5,145 nt of DNA, taken from assembly GCA_001803565.1 (NCBI GenBank), contig MHDQ01000309.1:1-5145 (forward strand), given 5' to 3'. Within the stretch, counting starts at the first letter, position 1; each line of letters begins with the position of its first letter. A model generated the notes under the pieces. The model had not been told where the DNA came from. It did not search any database and was given only the letters and a program-made list of their open reading frames with translations. Position numbers and translations under genes: made by a program. Source of the stretch: Nitrospinae bacterium RIFCSPLOWO2_12_FULL_45_22 (GTDB lineage Bacteria > 2-12-FULL-45-22). This document shows positions 5,109 to 5,145 of the stretch, piece by piece.

Positions 5109-5145
5109 TCACCACAGAGAACACAGAGCCCGCAAAGAGGCCAGA
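5109..5145. repeat. Dispersed ACAGAG-type repeat, copy 2 (reaches window edge)
   Basis: The sequence ACCACAGAGAACACAGAG, followed by CCCGCAAAGAGG, is the same repeat family as at 4835-4863, in the same orientation. The two copies are about 250 bases apart and may flank a unit. It may continue beyond the window. Confidence 0.55.

Noticed and set aside
4835-5145. CRISPR-like array
   Set aside because: There are only two repeat copies, each built of short degenerate 9-base units, and no regular spacers.

Overview
This window comes from an unidentified bacterium. Every gene with a visible ribosome-binding site has a bacterial Shine-Dalgarno sequence. The AT-rich intergenic regions carry two repeat types often dispersed through environmental anaerobes: an ACAGAG/CGCAGAG repeat and a CACGGATG/ACACGGAT repeat. 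I recall these from Desulfobacterota, Planctomycetota, Omnitrophota and similar lineages, so an anaerobic sediment or groundwater bacterium is a reasonable guess, but nothing here fixes the phylum.

Layout. Positions 1-991 (minus) hold the N-terminal 330 codons of a methylmalonyl-CoA mutase (MCM)-family, B12-dependent acyl-CoA mutase that runs off the left edge. Its start overlaps a 57-codon ORF (981-1154, minus), half of which is a GAF-domain fragment closely related to the histidine kinase at the other end of the window. Positions about 992-1641 are a patchwork: this GAF fragment, a roughly 216-bp foldback (imperfect palindrome) element, and a 68-bp near-identical copy of the kinase's transmembrane-coding segment. 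A good promoter candidate and a short possible leader ORF precede the next gene. Positions 1642-2967 (plus) encode a secreted SGNH/GDSL-type esterase or lipase. Positions 3057-4646 (minus, convergent with the esterase) encode a membrane sensor histidine kinase (2 TM, HAMP, GAF, HisKA, HATPase). Positions 4647-5145 are non-coding: a kinase promoter candidate, a UUCG-type hairpin and two copies of the CGCAGAG-type repeat.

The three large genes do not form an operon and show no obvious shared pathway. The mutase would rearrange a short acyl-CoA, the esterase acts outside the membrane, and the kinase has no response regulator in view.

Two points stand out. First, the mutase keeps the MCM scaffold and the substrate-carboxylate arginine but has lost several otherwise conserved active-site residues, including the counterpart of His244, so its substrate or activity may differ from MCM. 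Second, two separate pieces of the kinase gene recur about 3 kb away, in the same order and orientation, on either side of a foldback element. This looks like a broken paralogue or segmental copying, and one piece now contains the mutase gene's ribosome-binding site.
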